A DNA stretch of 32,062 nt from Bacillus mycoides (lineage in GTDB: Bacteria; Bacillota; Bacilli; Bacillales; Bacillaceae_G). Positions 1-8,367 of this stretch are shown here, piece after piece (the stretch's first letter is position 1; every line of letters begins with the position of its first letter). Position numbers and translations under genes: made by a program. The notes below the pieces were generated by a model. It was not told the DNA's origin and searched no databases. It was given only the letters and a program-made list of their open reading frames with translations. The stretch lies in NCBI RefSeq assembly GCF_001757995.1, contig NZ_LXLV01000056.1, positions 1 to 32,062 of the forward strand, given 5' to 3'.

Positions 1-450
1 AGACAGAGCTCAACCTGACGGCTTTCATTCCTACTTTCAGTCAATCAGTTATTGTTATCAAATTGATAACCCTCCTATTTCGTGTTTACACACTTATAAG
101 GAAACGTGTCGCACAAAGGATTATTTTATTTTGGACTGTCGCTCCATTTCATTCATTTGCAACTCTTTTCTTCATCTTTCATTTTCCAACATATATGAAC
201 CACGACTTGTATCAGCCCGCCTAAAAAAGAAATGTTTTTTTATATCATAGTTTAAACCCCTTTAACAAATTCATCACAAAATTCTCCCCCCTAAAAGGGG
301 CATCATATCTTCATATAGTCATAAAATTAATCTGTGGTCTAAAATACGTAAAGAGCTGCTAGAATGAATGACTGAGAATACGAAGAATAAAGGAGAGAAA
401 CGGAGTAAACACTAAAAAAATTAGACAAGGAAAATGGAGAGATGAATTAA
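1..450. other. Upstream region without a recognised gene
   Basis: No gene is recognised here. One frame is open from the left edge to about position 248 on the + strand, but its composition (many Cys, Ser, His) does not look coding, and no start or ribosome site supports it. A 17-bp palindrome with 8-bp arms, GTTATCAAATTGATAAC, lies at 54-70 and could be an operator. A short C/G hairpin lies near 286-300. The ABC operon promoter should lie in about 300-420, but I cannot pick convincing -35 and -10 boxes. The minimal ORF at 364-375 (M-N-D-stop) is noted only because related Bacillus ABC operons can have leader ORFs. Confidence 0.4.
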
Positions 451-2697
451 ATGTTAAAGATCATCAAACATTTAAAGCCATTTGTTGCTTCCATCATTGC
501 AGTTGTATGTCTTTTAACTGTGCAGGCAGTATGTGATCTATCACTGCCAGACTACATGTCTAACATTGTCAATGTAGGGATTCAGCAAAAAGGTGTAGAA
601 AATGCAGTACCTGAGGTTATTCGTAAAAGTGAAATGGATAAACTTACGCTCTTTATGAATGAAAATGAGAAGAAAAAAGTAGCTGACAACTATGCGCTTT
701 TAGATAAGAACAACCTCTCTCAAAGTGAACTAAAAAATGACTTAAAAGATTATCCGCAGCTTGATAAAGAACCACTTTATAAGCTACATACAGAAGATAA
801 AAAAATAATTAACGAACTTAACGATATCTTTGGGAAACCAATGTTAATTACACAAGGAATTGAAAAAGGCGACTCATCTGCTTTCCCTCCTGCCGCGACA
901 GGTGACAACAACACACCAGCGAAGCTTCCGCCAAATACAGATCCTTTTGCAATCATTGCGAAACTTCCTCAAGATCAAATCAATGCAATGAAAGAAAAGG
1001 CAGATGAAAAGTTTAAGAATATGCCAGGCAGCATGGTAACACAATCAGCTGTTTCATACATTGAGAATGAGTATAAAGAGATCGGTATCAATATAGATAA
1101 GCTTCAATCTAACTTTATTCTTACTTCCGGCGGGAAAATGCTGCTTTTATCCTTAGTAAGTATGGCAGCTACCGTTATCGTGAGTTTACTTGCTGCAAAA
1201 GTAGCTGCAGGACTCGGCAGAGACCTTAGAAAGAAAGTATTCCGGAAAGTTACAAACTTCTCGAATGCGGAGTTTGATAAGTTTTCCACTGCATCTCTAA
1301 TCACAAGAAGTACAAATGATATCCAGCAAGTTCAAACACTTATGGTTATGATGCTTCGCATTGTATTCTATGCACCAATTTTAGGTATCGGCGGCATTAT
1401 TAAAGTACTTACTACAGACCTTTCAATGGGATGGATTATCGCAGTTGCGGTAATCGCGATTTTAAGCCTAGTCATTGGTTTATTTAGCATCGCGATTCCT
1501 AAGTTTAAGCGTATCCAAAAGTTAGTAGATAAAATTAACTTAATCACTCGTGAATCTTTAACAGGTATGCTCGTTATTCGTGCTTTTAATAATCAAAAAC
1601 ATGAAGAAAAGAAATTTGAAAAAGGAAATCAAGATTTAACAAACACAAATTTATTTGTAAGCCGTTTAATGTCATTTATGATGCCAATGATGATGTTTAT
1701 CATGAATGCCGTTACTGTACTTATTATTTGGGTTGGATCACACCAAGTGGATATGGGACATATGCAAGTTGGTGATTTGATGGCATTTATGCAATATACA
1801 ATGCAAATCATCATGGCCTTCTTAATGATTTCAATGGTATCTATTATGGTTCCACGTGCTTCAGTTTCCGCACAACGTATCGCAGAAGTTTTAGATACTG
1901 ACGTTACCATTAGTGATGTAAAAGAGCCGAAAACATTTGCTTCAGACAAGAAAGGCTACGTTGAATTTAAAAATGTTGGCTTTAGATATCCAGGTGCAGA
2001 AGAAGATGTGCTTTCCAATATCACCTTTACTGCAAAACCTGGTGAAACGACAGCTTTCATCGGAAGTACAGGTAGTGGTAAATCAACATTAATCAACTTA
2101 ATTCCACGCTTTTACGATGTCACAAGCGGCCAAATATTAATAGATGGCACGGATATTAGAGAAGTATCTCAGAAGGAATTAAGAGAGAAAATTGGTTATG
2201 TACCGCAAAAAGGAGTTCTCTTCTCAGGTACAATCGAGAGTAATTTGAAATACGGTAAGAAAGAAGCAACTGAAGAAGAACTCGAAAAAGCGGCAGAAAT
2301 CGCGCAAGCTATGGAGTTTATTAGCGCGAAACCTGAAAGTTTCCGTACAGAAATATCACAAGGTGGTACGAACGTTTCTGGTGGTCAAAAACAAAGACTT
2401 TCTATTGCGCGTGCTCTTACGAAAAAATCGGAAATCTTCATATTCGATGATAGTTTCTCAGCTCTTGACTTTAAGACAGACGCAGCATTGCGCAGAGCTT
2501 TAAACAATGAGATTACAGGAAGTACTGTTTTACTTATTGGCCAAAGAATCAGTACAATCATGAATGCCGATAAGATCATTGTACTTGACGAAGGAAAAAT
2601 AGTTGGAACTGGTACTCATGAAGAGCTTATGGAAAACTGTGAAGTTTATAAGCAAATTGCTTTATCACAACTTTCAAGAGAGGAGTTGTCATCATGA
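451..2697 (+). CDS. Heterodimeric ABC multidrug exporter, degenerate-site subunit
   Basis: This is a fused permease-ATPase half-transporter (748 aa) that should pair with the next gene as an exporter in the cytoplasmic membrane. The first membrane helix is at about residues 13-30. A long soluble segment of roughly 190 residues, rich in Asp, Lys and Pro, follows before the next helix near 230, so it has a large extracytoplasmic insert. The remaining helices run to about 480. The nucleotide-binding domain has Walker A GSTGSGKST (about 538), an intact signature VSGGQ (about 642) and Walker B ending Asp-Asp (about 666-667), where the catalytic Glu is replaced by Asp. The switch His is Gln (about 698). 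This is the known pattern of the degenerate half in BmrC/BmrD- and LmrC/LmrD-type pairs. The stop overlaps the next start by 4 bp (ATGA), indicating translational coupling. The substrate cannot be read from sequence. Confidence 0.93.
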   Translation: MLKIIKHLKPFVASIIAVVCLLTVQAVCDLSLPDYMSNIVNVGIQQKGVENAVPEVIRKSEMDKLTLFMNENEKKKVADNYALLDKNNLSQSELKNDLKDYPQLDKEPLYKLHTEDKKIINELNDIFGKPMLITQGIEKGDSSAFPPAATGDNNTPAKLPPNTDPFAIIAKLPQDQINAMKEKADEKFKNMPGSMVTQSAVSYIENEYKEIGINIDKLQSNFILTSGGKMLLLSLVSMAATVIVSLLAAKVAAGLGRDLRKKVFRKVTNFSNAEFDKFSTASLITRSTNDIQQVQTLMVMMLRIVFYAPILGIGGIIKVLTTDLSMGWIIAVAVIAILSLVIGLFSIAIPKFKRIQKLVDKINLITRESLTGMLVIRAFNNQKHEEKKFEKGNQDLTNTNLFVSRLMSFMMPMMMFIMNAVTVLIIWVGSHQVDMGHMQVGDLMAFMQYTMQIIMAFLMISMVSIMVPRASVSAQRIAEVLDTDVTISDVKEPKTFASDKKGYVEFKNVGFRYPGAEEDVLSNITFTAKPGETTAFIGSTGSGKSTLINLIPRFYDVTSGQILIDGTDIREVSQKELREKIGYVPQKGVLFSGTIESNLKYGKKEATEEELEKAAEIAQAMEFISAKPESFRTEISQGGTNVSGGQKQRLSIARALTKKSEIFIFDDSFSALDFKTDAALRRALNNEITGSTVLLIGQRISTIMNADKIIVLDEGKIVGTGTHEELMENCEVYKQIALSQLSREELSS

Positions 2698-4568
2698 GTG
2701 ACAGAAAAATAGAAAATAGAAAACAAGACGGTCCTGGTCCTGGCGGTGGCGGCCATATGGGCGGCGGCATGAGAAAGATTGAGAAGGCAAAAAACTTCAA
2801 AGAAACGATGAATAAACTCCTTCAATACTTGAAGCCCTATAAATTATCAATCTTAATCGTTATCCTTTTCGCAATCGGTAGTGCAGCCTTTACAATCGTT
2901 GGTCCAAAAATTTTAGGAAAAGCGACAACAAAACTTTTCGAAGGACTCGTAAGCAAAGTATCAGGAGCACCCGGTGCGGCCATTGACTTTACCTACATCG
3001 GAAACATTGTCATTTTACTCCTTGGATTATATATACTGAGCACTGTGTTTGGTATTATCCAGGGGTACATTATTTCTGGAGTAGCTCAAAAAGTATCTTA
3101 TAACTTCAGAAAAGAAATCGATGAAAAAATTAACCGTATGCCGCTGAAATACTTTGATAAAACAACGCACGGCGAAGTATTATCAAGAATTACAAATGAC
3201 GTAGATACAGTGAGCCAAACTTTAAACCAAAGTATGTCGCAAATCATCACATCCGTTATTACAATCATCGGTGTACTTATCATGATGTTATCAATCAGCT
3301 GGCAAATGACATTAGTGGCGCTTTTAATATTGCCAGTATCGATGCTTCTCATCATGGCAGTCGTAAAACGATCACAAAAATACTTCAAATCCCAGCAAGA
3401 ATATTTAGGACACGTAAACGGTCAGGTCGAAGAAATTTATAGTGGTCACAATATCGTAAAAGCCTTTAACAAAGAAGAAGAAGAAGTAAAAAAATTCGAA
3501 GAGGTAAATGATACCCTTTACCACTCCGCATGGAAATCTCAATTTTTATCTGGAATGATGATGCCGATTATGACGTTTATCGGTAATATCGGTTACGTCG
3601 CTGTATCTATTTTAGGCGGATGGCTTGCGGTAAAGAGAACCATCGCAGTTGGAGACATTTTAGCCTTTGTGCAATATGTTAGAAGCTTTACGCAACCAAT
3701 CGCTCAAGTAGCACAAATCGCGAACGTACTTCAATCCACTGCAGCTGCTGCAGAAAGAGTCTTCGAATTTTTAGAAGAAGAAGAGGAAGTGCCAGAAGCA
3801 GAAAATCCAGTGAAGCTGCAAAAGGTTCAAGGAGAAGTTACCTTCCAAGATGTTCAATTTGGATACAATCCAGATAAGATCATCATCAATAATTTCTCAT
3901 CTAACATTAAACCTGGACAAAAAGTAGCAATCGTCGGACCAACCGGAGCTGGTAAAACAACGATTGTAAAACTGTTAATGCGTTTCTATGACATAAACAG
4001 CGGTGCAATATGTATCGACGGTCACGATATAAAAGACTTCACGCGAGAAGACCTGCGCAACATGTTTGGTATGGTACTTCAAGATACTTGGCTATTTAAC
4101 GGCTCCATCATGGAAAATATACGTTACGGTAGACTCGATGCTACAGACGAAGAAGTAATTGAAGCAGCGAAAGCAGCTCACGTTCACAACTTCGTAAAAA
4201 CATTACCAAATAAATATCAAATGGAACTAAACGAAGAAGCAAGCAACGTATCCCAAGGACAAAAGCAACTACTAACAATTGCACGCGCCCTTATAGCGGA
4301 TCCAAAAATATTAATACTCGATGAAGCAACAAGCTCCATTGACACTCGTACAGAAGTACTGATTCAAAAAGCGATGGAAAACCTTATGGAAGGTAGAACA
4401 AGCTTCATTATCGCTCATAGATTATCAACAATACGTGATGCAGATTTAATCCTTGTCATGAAAGATGGGGACATTGTAGAACAAGGTGATCATGAAGAGT
4501 TATTGAAAGCTGATGGTTTCTATGCTTCGCTTTACAATAGTCAGTTTGAAGGTGCGGATGCTTCGTGA
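2694..4568 (+). CDS. Heterodimeric ABC multidrug exporter, catalytic-site subunit
   Basis: This is the partner half-transporter (624 aa). The N-terminus is a Gly/His/Met-rich cytoplasmic tail (residues 12-26), followed by six predicted membrane helices to about residue 350 and an ATPase domain. Walker A is GPTGAGKTT (about 415), Walker B is ILILDEATSS with the catalytic Glu at about 544, and the switch His is at about 575. The signature motif is VSQGQ (about 519) instead of LSGGQ. The two sequences are complementary. The site made of this Walker A/B and the partner's VSGGQ should hydrolyse ATP, while the site made of the partner's Walker A/B and this VSQGQ should be degenerate. That arrangement is established for heterodimeric type IV exporters. 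The gene overlaps its partner by 4 bp and is followed directly by a terminator, so the operon has two genes. Confidence 0.93.
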   Translation: MSDRKIENRKQDGPGPGGGGHMGGGMRKIEKAKNFKETMNKLLQYLKPYKLSILIVILFAIGSAAFTIVGPKILGKATTKLFEGLVSKVSGAPGAAIDFTYIGNIVILLLGLYILSTVFGIIQGYIISGVAQKVSYNFRKEIDEKINRMPLKYFDKTTHGEVLSRITNDVDTVSQTLNQSMSQIITSVITIIGVLIMMLSISWQMTLVALLILPVSMLLIMAVVKRSQKYFKSQQEYLGHVNGQVEEIYSGHNIVKAFNKEEEEVKKFEEVNDTLYHSAWKSQFLSGMMMPIMTFIGNIGYVAVSILGGWLAVKRTIAVGDILAFVQYVRSFTQPIAQVAQIANVLQSTAAAAERVFEFLEEEEEVPEAENPVKLQKVQGEVTFQDVQFGYNPDKIIINNFSSNIKPGQKVAIVGPTGAGKTTIVKLLMRFYDINSGAICIDGHDIKDFTREDLRNMFGMVLQDTWLFNGSIMENIRYGRLDATDEEVIEAAKAAHVHNFVKTLPNKYQMELNEEASNVSQGQKQLLTIARALIADPKILILDEATSSIDTRTEVLIQKAMENLMEGRTSFIIAHRLSTIRDADLILVMKDGDIVEQGDHEELLKADGFYASLYNSQFEGADAS

Positions 4569-4578
4569 GATTGATGGG

Positions 4579-4612
4579 ACACTCCTCTTTTTTAGAGGGG
4601 TGTTTTATTTTT
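4579..4612 (+). terminator. Rho-independent terminator of the ABC exporter operon
   Basis: A 9-bp stem (ACACTCCTC with GAGGGGTGT, one G-U pair) is followed by a T-rich run. It starts 11 bases after the stop of the second ABC gene. Confidence 0.85.
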
Positions 4613-4719
4613 AGTCCCTATTTTAATAACATTCATTGAAAACATAAAAATAGCCATCATTTCACATATATTGGGCTAACCCCCATCGCTATCAAGCTAA
4701 GGTTTTAATATACCCCCTA

Positions 4720-4765
4720 AATAAAAATCCACATCAACTAGCCCCCGCAAAAGGTGCTAGTTGAC
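4720..4765 (-). terminator. Terminator of the GNAT gene
   Basis: Arms TCAACTAGC (4734-4742) and GCTAGTTGA (4756-4764) pair perfectly. Read on the minus strand the hairpin is followed by a T-rich tract (4719-4728). It lies about 30 bases downstream of the acetyltransferase stop. Confidence 0.8.
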
Positions 4766-4795
4766 GTAAATTTCGTTATCGAAAGTGAAATGAGC

Positions 4796-5341
4796 TTACA
4801 CATCCAAGCTGTTGATGATTGCTAATATTTGATGATCTGTCCATTTGCCATTAATCTTTACATTTTCTTTAGCTATACCTTCTTTTTTAAACCCTACTTT
4901 TTCTAATACACGAATAGATGCTATATTATCAGGCATAGCTCCAGCTTCAATTCTATGTAGTTTTAATTCTTTAAAAGCAAAGTCTACAACAAGTTGCAGA
5001 GCTTCTGTTGTATAGCCCTTTGCATTATACTCCTTATCTAAAGTAAATCCCGTATAACAACTTTGGACGTCTCCCCTAGCAATTTGAGTTAATGAAATGT
5101 CTCCGATAAGTTTATCAGTCGCTTTTAAAAAGATTCCAAAAGGATATACTAGCCCTTCCTCTGTCTTTTTTAATGCCTGTTCAATGCGTATTTTTTGATG
5201 TTCTTCTGTATAAAAGGCTTCTGGGAGTAATGGACAAACTCGTTGAAAAAATTCGCGATTTCTAGTATGTAATTTAGCTAACTCGCTGGCGTCAGAAATC
5301 TTGTAAAGTCGAATATATATTTGTTGTCCTACTAGTTTCAT
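4796..5341 (-). CDS. RimJ/RimL-type GNAT N-acetyltransferase
   Basis: This 181-aa protein is of the GNAT fold and the RimJ/RimL-like group, whose founding members acetylate ribosomal protein N-termini using acetyl-CoA. Family features visible are the N-terminal strand IYIRLYKISDASELAKLH, the central GDISLTQI strand, an acetyl-CoA loop region around EYNAKGYTTEALQ (about residues 107-119), and the C-terminal IRVLEKVGFKKEG motif (about 147-159) typical of the family. Length is normal. A good ribosome site (GGAGG) precedes the ATG. It stands alone with its own terminator. The true substrate is unknown; many paralogues in Bacillus are detoxifying or have unassigned roles. Confidence 0.85.
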   Translation of the reverse strand: MKLVGQQIYIRLYKISDASELAKLHTRNREFFQRVCPLLPEAFYTEEHQKIRIEQALKKTEEGLVYPFGIFLKATDKLIGDISLTQIARGDVQSCYTGFTLDKEYNAKGYTTEALQLVVDFAFKELKLHRIEAGAMPDNIASIRVLEKVGFKKEGIAKENVKINGKWTDHQILAIINSLDV

Positions 5342-5439
5342 AAAACTCCTCCGATAGCATTTTAATACAATTTTATCATGGTTAATGAAAGAGAAAATTG
5401 ATAAATATCGTATTCATTTCAAGTTACCCTAACATCTCA

Positions 5440-5607
5440 TTATGAGCGGTAATCAAATCCCATAAATCCATTCATACCAAGAGTCCACCAAACTTTTATT
5501 TCCTTTGCTGTATGCAGAATTTCGTATAGCCCTGTCACAACAGCATTTGGCATTTCAAACCGTTTGCGTAGCCTGTATAAAATCTGCGTTTTGCCGTCAG
5601 TACTCTG
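5440..5607 (-). pseudogene. Open-frame remnant of an unidentified gene
   Basis: The minus strand is open for 55 codons, ending at TAA 5442-5440 and bounded upstream by an in-frame TAA at 5610-5608. No start codon with a ribosome site is present. The translated text (including EMPNAVVTGLYEILHTAKEI and VWWTLGMNGFMGFDYRS) has normal protein composition, so it looks like a C-terminal scrap of a lost gene. I do not recognise the family. It lies immediately downstream of the yjcZ terminator. Confidence 0.4.
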
Positions 5608-5610
5608 TTA

Positions 5611-5642
5611 AGAAAAAGAAAAAACACTCGAATAAGAGTGTC
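5611..5642 (-). terminator. Terminator of yjcZ copy 1
   Basis: Read on the minus strand, GACACTC and GAGTGT arms are followed by a T-rich run. The same terminator text follows yjcZ copy 2 in weaker form, and its left half follows copy 3. Confidence 0.8.
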
Positions 5643-5658
5643 TTTTCTAATAGTTTTT

Positions 5659-5769
5659 TTAGCAGAAGCAGCTAGCTCCAACGATGATTAATAAAATAAA
5701 TAATACAACTAATAAAGCAAATCCTCCAGCAAAGCCACAGCCGCCACCACAACTACCACCAAATCCCAT
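5659..5769 (-). CDS. yjcZ: YjcZ-family sporulation miniprotein, copy 1
   Basis: This 36-aa protein starts MGFGGSCGGGCGFAGGFALL. It has a Gly/Cys-rich N-terminus, one hydrophobic helix (about residues 18-31) and the ending GASCFC. It belongs to the YjcZ/YrvJ-type family of tiny Bacillus proteins associated with sporulation; the biochemical role is unknown. The ribosome site AAAGGAGG precedes the ATG. The preceding 100 bases are conserved with the two other copies in this window (10879-10989 and 31801-31920), including a promoter-like element and a leader hairpin. Confidence 0.88.
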   Translation of the reverse strand: MGFGGSCGGGCGFAGGFALLVVLFILLIIVGASCFC

Positions 5770-5777
5770 AATAGTTC

Positions 5778-5871
5778 CTCCTTTAGATAAGAGGGGAAAA
5801 CTAGGGTTCACTCATGTATTTTAACGGATTCAATTTACTTTATGTTTTTACGCATGAATTGAGCAGGTCCT
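5778..5871 (-). promoter_or_regulatory. Conserved yjcZ promoter and leader block, copy 1
   Basis: Read on the minus strand this block has, in order, AGGACCTGCTCA, CATAAAGTA (5844-5836), a CCCGTTAAAA-like segment (here TCCGTTAAAA), CATGAGTGA and TTTTCCCCTCTTA just before the ribosome site. The same order and spacing recur at 10778-10870 and 31699-31798. CATAAAGTA fits the SigK -10 pattern CATAnnnTA, as expected for a sporulation gene. The only candidate -35 'AC' lies 2-3 bases farther away than ideal. The CCCC segment can pair with the ribosome site. Confidence 0.6.
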
Positions 5872-5875
5872 TTTG

Positions 5876-5964
5876 AAAATAAAGAAAAGACACCCTAAGG
5901 TGCCTTCCTCCGACTTGATAACTACAGTATATGTATTGGACTCCCATCCAATATCATTGTATCA
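5876..5964 (-). ncRNA. Candidate short transcript with own promoter and terminator
   Basis: On the minus strand an extended -10 box (TGATACAAT, 5964-5956) is followed by a hairpin (ATTGGA/TCCAAT, 5935-5952). It ends in a terminator (GGCACC-loop-GGTGTC then T-rich, 5904-5876). There is no recognised ORF. The unit would give an RNA of about 75 nt ending just upstream of the yjcZ block. No good -35 box is visible, so this is only a candidate. The rest of the gap (5965-6089) shows nothing I can support. Confidence 0.35.
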
Positions 5965-6089
5965 CTTCGTTGTATAGCGGTTATTGAGAAATAGTGTTCA
6001 AATCTATATTTTGTTTGGCTAGGCTTCTTTCATTTTTATAAGGACAATCATCTTTATTTCATTGATGTGATGCTTCCCCTATTTAGAAC

Positions 6090-6125
6090 AATATAAAAAA
6101 GGCTAACAACTCAAGATCGTTAGCC
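6090..6125 (-). terminator. Terminator of the GyrI-like gene pair
   Basis: Arms GGCTAAC (6101-6107) and GTTAGCC (6119-6125), with a T-run on the minus strand (6095-6100). Confidence 0.85.
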
Positions 6126-6186
6126 ATCCTCTTCCATAATCACGCCTTTTAAAAGAATAACTCAATACAACAAATGCTCAGATTCT

Positions 6187-6666
6187 TCAACTTGCACTAT
6201 ATTCTCCTTTAATTACAAAAAACGAACCTCGAATTGTTCCAGCAAGTTTAGACTTCTGCCTAGCAAACTTAAATTTCTCTTCTAACTCCTTTGGTATCTC
6301 CATTCCCTCAGAAAGCTTAAATCCAACAGCCCGCTTCTTCGGATTATCTAATGTATACATGACGTTGACTGCAAGACCATCCTCATAGAAGACATAGGCA
6401 AATTTAATATTTTCCACTTGAAAACACGATGTTTCTAAAGGTTTAGCCGCAAACTCAATATCACGTTCTTCTTTCAAAATGCGGTTCACATAATCAAGAT
6501 TCTTCTCGCTTTCACTAGCTGGTACAACCGTAAATTCATGCTTGTATTTGTTCATAAAGTAACGTGCTTCATGGGCACGTAAACCAGCAAGCGCTTCTAC
6601 TATAGGTGAAGACTCTAAGCCAGCTGTAGTTACGTTTTTAAAATCAACGATATTGGACAATTCCAT
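6187..6666 (-). CDS. Uncharacterised protein paired with a GyrI-like gene
   Basis: This soluble protein of about 159 aa begins MELSNIVDFKNV. I do not recognise a family. It has no signal peptide or membrane segment and is rich in charged residues. It is the second gene of a two-gene unit, starting 16 bases after the stop of the GyrI-like gene and followed by a strong terminator. I chose the ATG at 6666 because AAAGGAG lies immediately upstream, although the spacing is short. An in-frame ATG at 6717 lies inside the upstream gene and lacks a ribosome site. The neighbouring WYL regulator suggests co-regulation, but no function can be assigned. Confidence 0.7.
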   Translation of the reverse strand: MELSNIVDFKNVTTAGLESSPIVEALAGLRAHEARYFMNKYKHEFTVVPASESEKNLDYVNRILKEERDIEFAAKPLETSCFQVENIKFAYVFYEDGLAVNVMYTLDNPKKRAVGFKLSEGMEIPKELEEKFKFARQKSKLAGTIRGSFFVIKGEYSAS

Positions 6667-6682
6667 CTCTCCTTTAATCTCT

Positions 6683-7162
6683 TTACTTCCTAACAACTGG
6701 AATCCACATTTCACCAAATACTAAACCGTTTCGCTGCCCCATCTCAACCGTTGTATTTGGCCCACCAACATAGGCAAAATCCTTTGCTTCTGGTAAGACT
6801 TGACCAAAGGCAATTCCAGTAAGCTTATTACTTAGCTCCTCAGCCGTCTTACCTTCTCCTTTAACTACTAAATATTCCCCCATAGGAAACTGAATAACTC
6901 TAGATTCTTCTTGTATTTGTGCCTCTGTCATAACACCAGCATAATACATCATCTTGTTATTCACCGCTTCGCTCACAGAAAAAATGTAATCATTTGTGGC
7001 TAAAGCTTTTAAAGTGTCAAGCCTTCCATCTTGTTTAACTGCCTCCCAAAAGTCTTCTTTTTCTTTATTTATTCCAGCAAAGTCTGTGTATTCGCTCTTA
7101 AGTTCAGTTCCAATACCTAACACGATGAAGCTATCTTTTTCTTCTAAAGTATAATTTTTCAT
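6683..7162 (-). CDS. GyrI-like small-molecule-binding (effector-binding) domain protein
   Basis: This protein of about 159 aa resembles the AraC effector-binding / GyrI-like fold. It starts MKNYTLEEKDSFIVLGIGTEL, has FPMGEYLVVKGEG in the middle (about residues 100-112), and ends TTVEMGQRNGLVFGEMWIPVVRK, matching the typical C-terminal strand of that fold (...EIWIPV). Such stand-alone domains bind hydrophobic or cationic ligands, and some sequester toxins. The start at 7162 follows a clear AGGAAGG site. The longer frame to 7246 has none. It is divergent from a WYL-type regulator 110 bp away, which is the likely controller. Confidence 0.72.
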   Translation of the reverse strand: MKNYTLEEKDSFIVLGIGTELKSEYTDFAGINKEKEDFWEAVKQDGRLDTLKALATNDYIFSVSEAVNNKMMYYAGVMTEAQIQEESRVIQFPMGEYLVVKGEGKTAEELSNKLTGIAFGQVLPEAKDFAYVGGPNTTVEMGQRNGLVFGEMWIPVVRK

Positions 7163-7222
7163 ATTCAAAACCTTCCTCACTTTTAAATTAATCAAGTAAT
7201 TTATCTTTTCTCTTGATGAGTT

Positions 7223-7228
7223 TATAAT
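7223..7228 (+). promoter_or_regulatory. Putative -10 box for the WYL regulator gene
   Basis: TATAAT sits 35 bases before the ribosome site of the regulator. The corresponding -35 region is weak. Confidence 0.35.
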
Positions 7229-7272
7229 AACCTTAAAACATGTCAAAAAATGATACTGTTTAGGAGACCAAC

Positions 7273-8234
7273 ATGAAAAAAGTTGAACGGATTAATACGA
7301 TCATGCGGTACATCAACAACCGCTCCCACTTTACAATTTCTGAAATCATACAAGAATTTAACATCTCACGATCGACAGCTATTAGAGACATTAGAGAGAT
7401 TGAAGCCATGAGGATGCCGCTCGTCGCTGAAGTTGGAAGGGCTGGGGCTATTTTGTCATGCATAACTCTATCCTGCCCGTCGTTCGCTTTACTGATAATG
7501 AGGTCAAAGCTCTTTTTATTGCCTTTATGGCCACAAGAAATCAACAACTTCCCTATTTAAAGAGTCGTCAGTCTTTAGCTGAAAAACTACTAGGGCTCAT
7601 CTCAGAAACCCAGCAGGATGACCTTGTTCTTTTAAATCAAATCTTGCTTTTTGAAGGGACTAACCCCTATAACCCCGACCTACTTGAGCTTTCTGACCTC
7701 CCCCACCCTATGTTAGAAAAACTCATCCAAATCCTTCTTTTAGATAGCCATTTATTGGTTACTATAAAAGAAGAGAATGTAATCAAGTCTTATCCAATTT
7801 ATCTACTACACCTTTATCAAGAAAAAAGCCATTGGATAATTGAAGGCTTTGATTTAAAGGAAGAAAAAAAGAAGATGCTCCCTGTCGATCATCTCATCAA
7901 TGTCGAACCCTATACGACGAAAAAGAGATTAAGTAAGAAAAAGATTTTAGAAAAACTAAGTAAGAAGGACGAAGCAATCAACCTTGTACTTGAACTTGGT
8001 CCAAAAGCGATTGCCCAGTTCAAAAAATACCACCCTTTAAAAATTTCTATTTCCTATACAAACCCTTACCAATCCACAGCCATTCTAAAGACTTTTATCA
8101 ATGTTAACAATCTCGATGAATTAACAGAAATAACAAATTGGCTACTTTTCCTAGGTAAGGATATCAAAATTAGGGAAGTGCCTGAAGAATTGTTAGAAGG
8201 TTTAAAAGAGAGATTATGTTTATACTGCCCATAA
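7273..8234 (+). pseudogene. Frameshifted YafY-type HTH/WYL transcriptional regulator
   Basis: Two overlapping frames together make one regulator of about 320 aa. The N-terminal frame has a DeoR/HTH_11-type winged helix (FTISEIIQEFNISRSTAIRD, about residues 20-39). The next frame, entered around 7447, continues with FTDNEVKALFIAFMATRNQQ and the long WYL-type ligand-sensing part to LCLYCP at 8234. The junction is at GCTGGGGCT (G-run 7444-7447). Adding one G would restore ...GRAGGYFVMHN in a single frame. This points to loss of one G in a homopolymer. The protein should sense a ligand and control the divergent GyrI-like pair. As written the product stops after 95 aa and would keep only the DNA-binding part. 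Sequencing error and phase variation are alternatives. Confidence 0.82.
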
Positions 8235-8367
8235 GCAGTGACCAGTTACACCCAAAATAATATCAAGTTTGACTAGATGCCAGTTACCCCTATTTTCAAG
8301 CAAATAGAGAAAACATTTTTTTACTACCGTTTCCTTAAACGCTCTTCTAGTAATAACGCCAACACAA

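Noticed and set aside
364-375. Three-codon ORF (MND) as an attenuation leader for the ABC operon
   Set aside because: No ribosome site and no competing terminator/antiterminator stems were seen.
1104-1949. Minus-strand ORFs of 66 and 106 codons inside the first ABC gene
   Set aside because: They are complementary shadows of a strongly conserved coding region, without ribosome sites.
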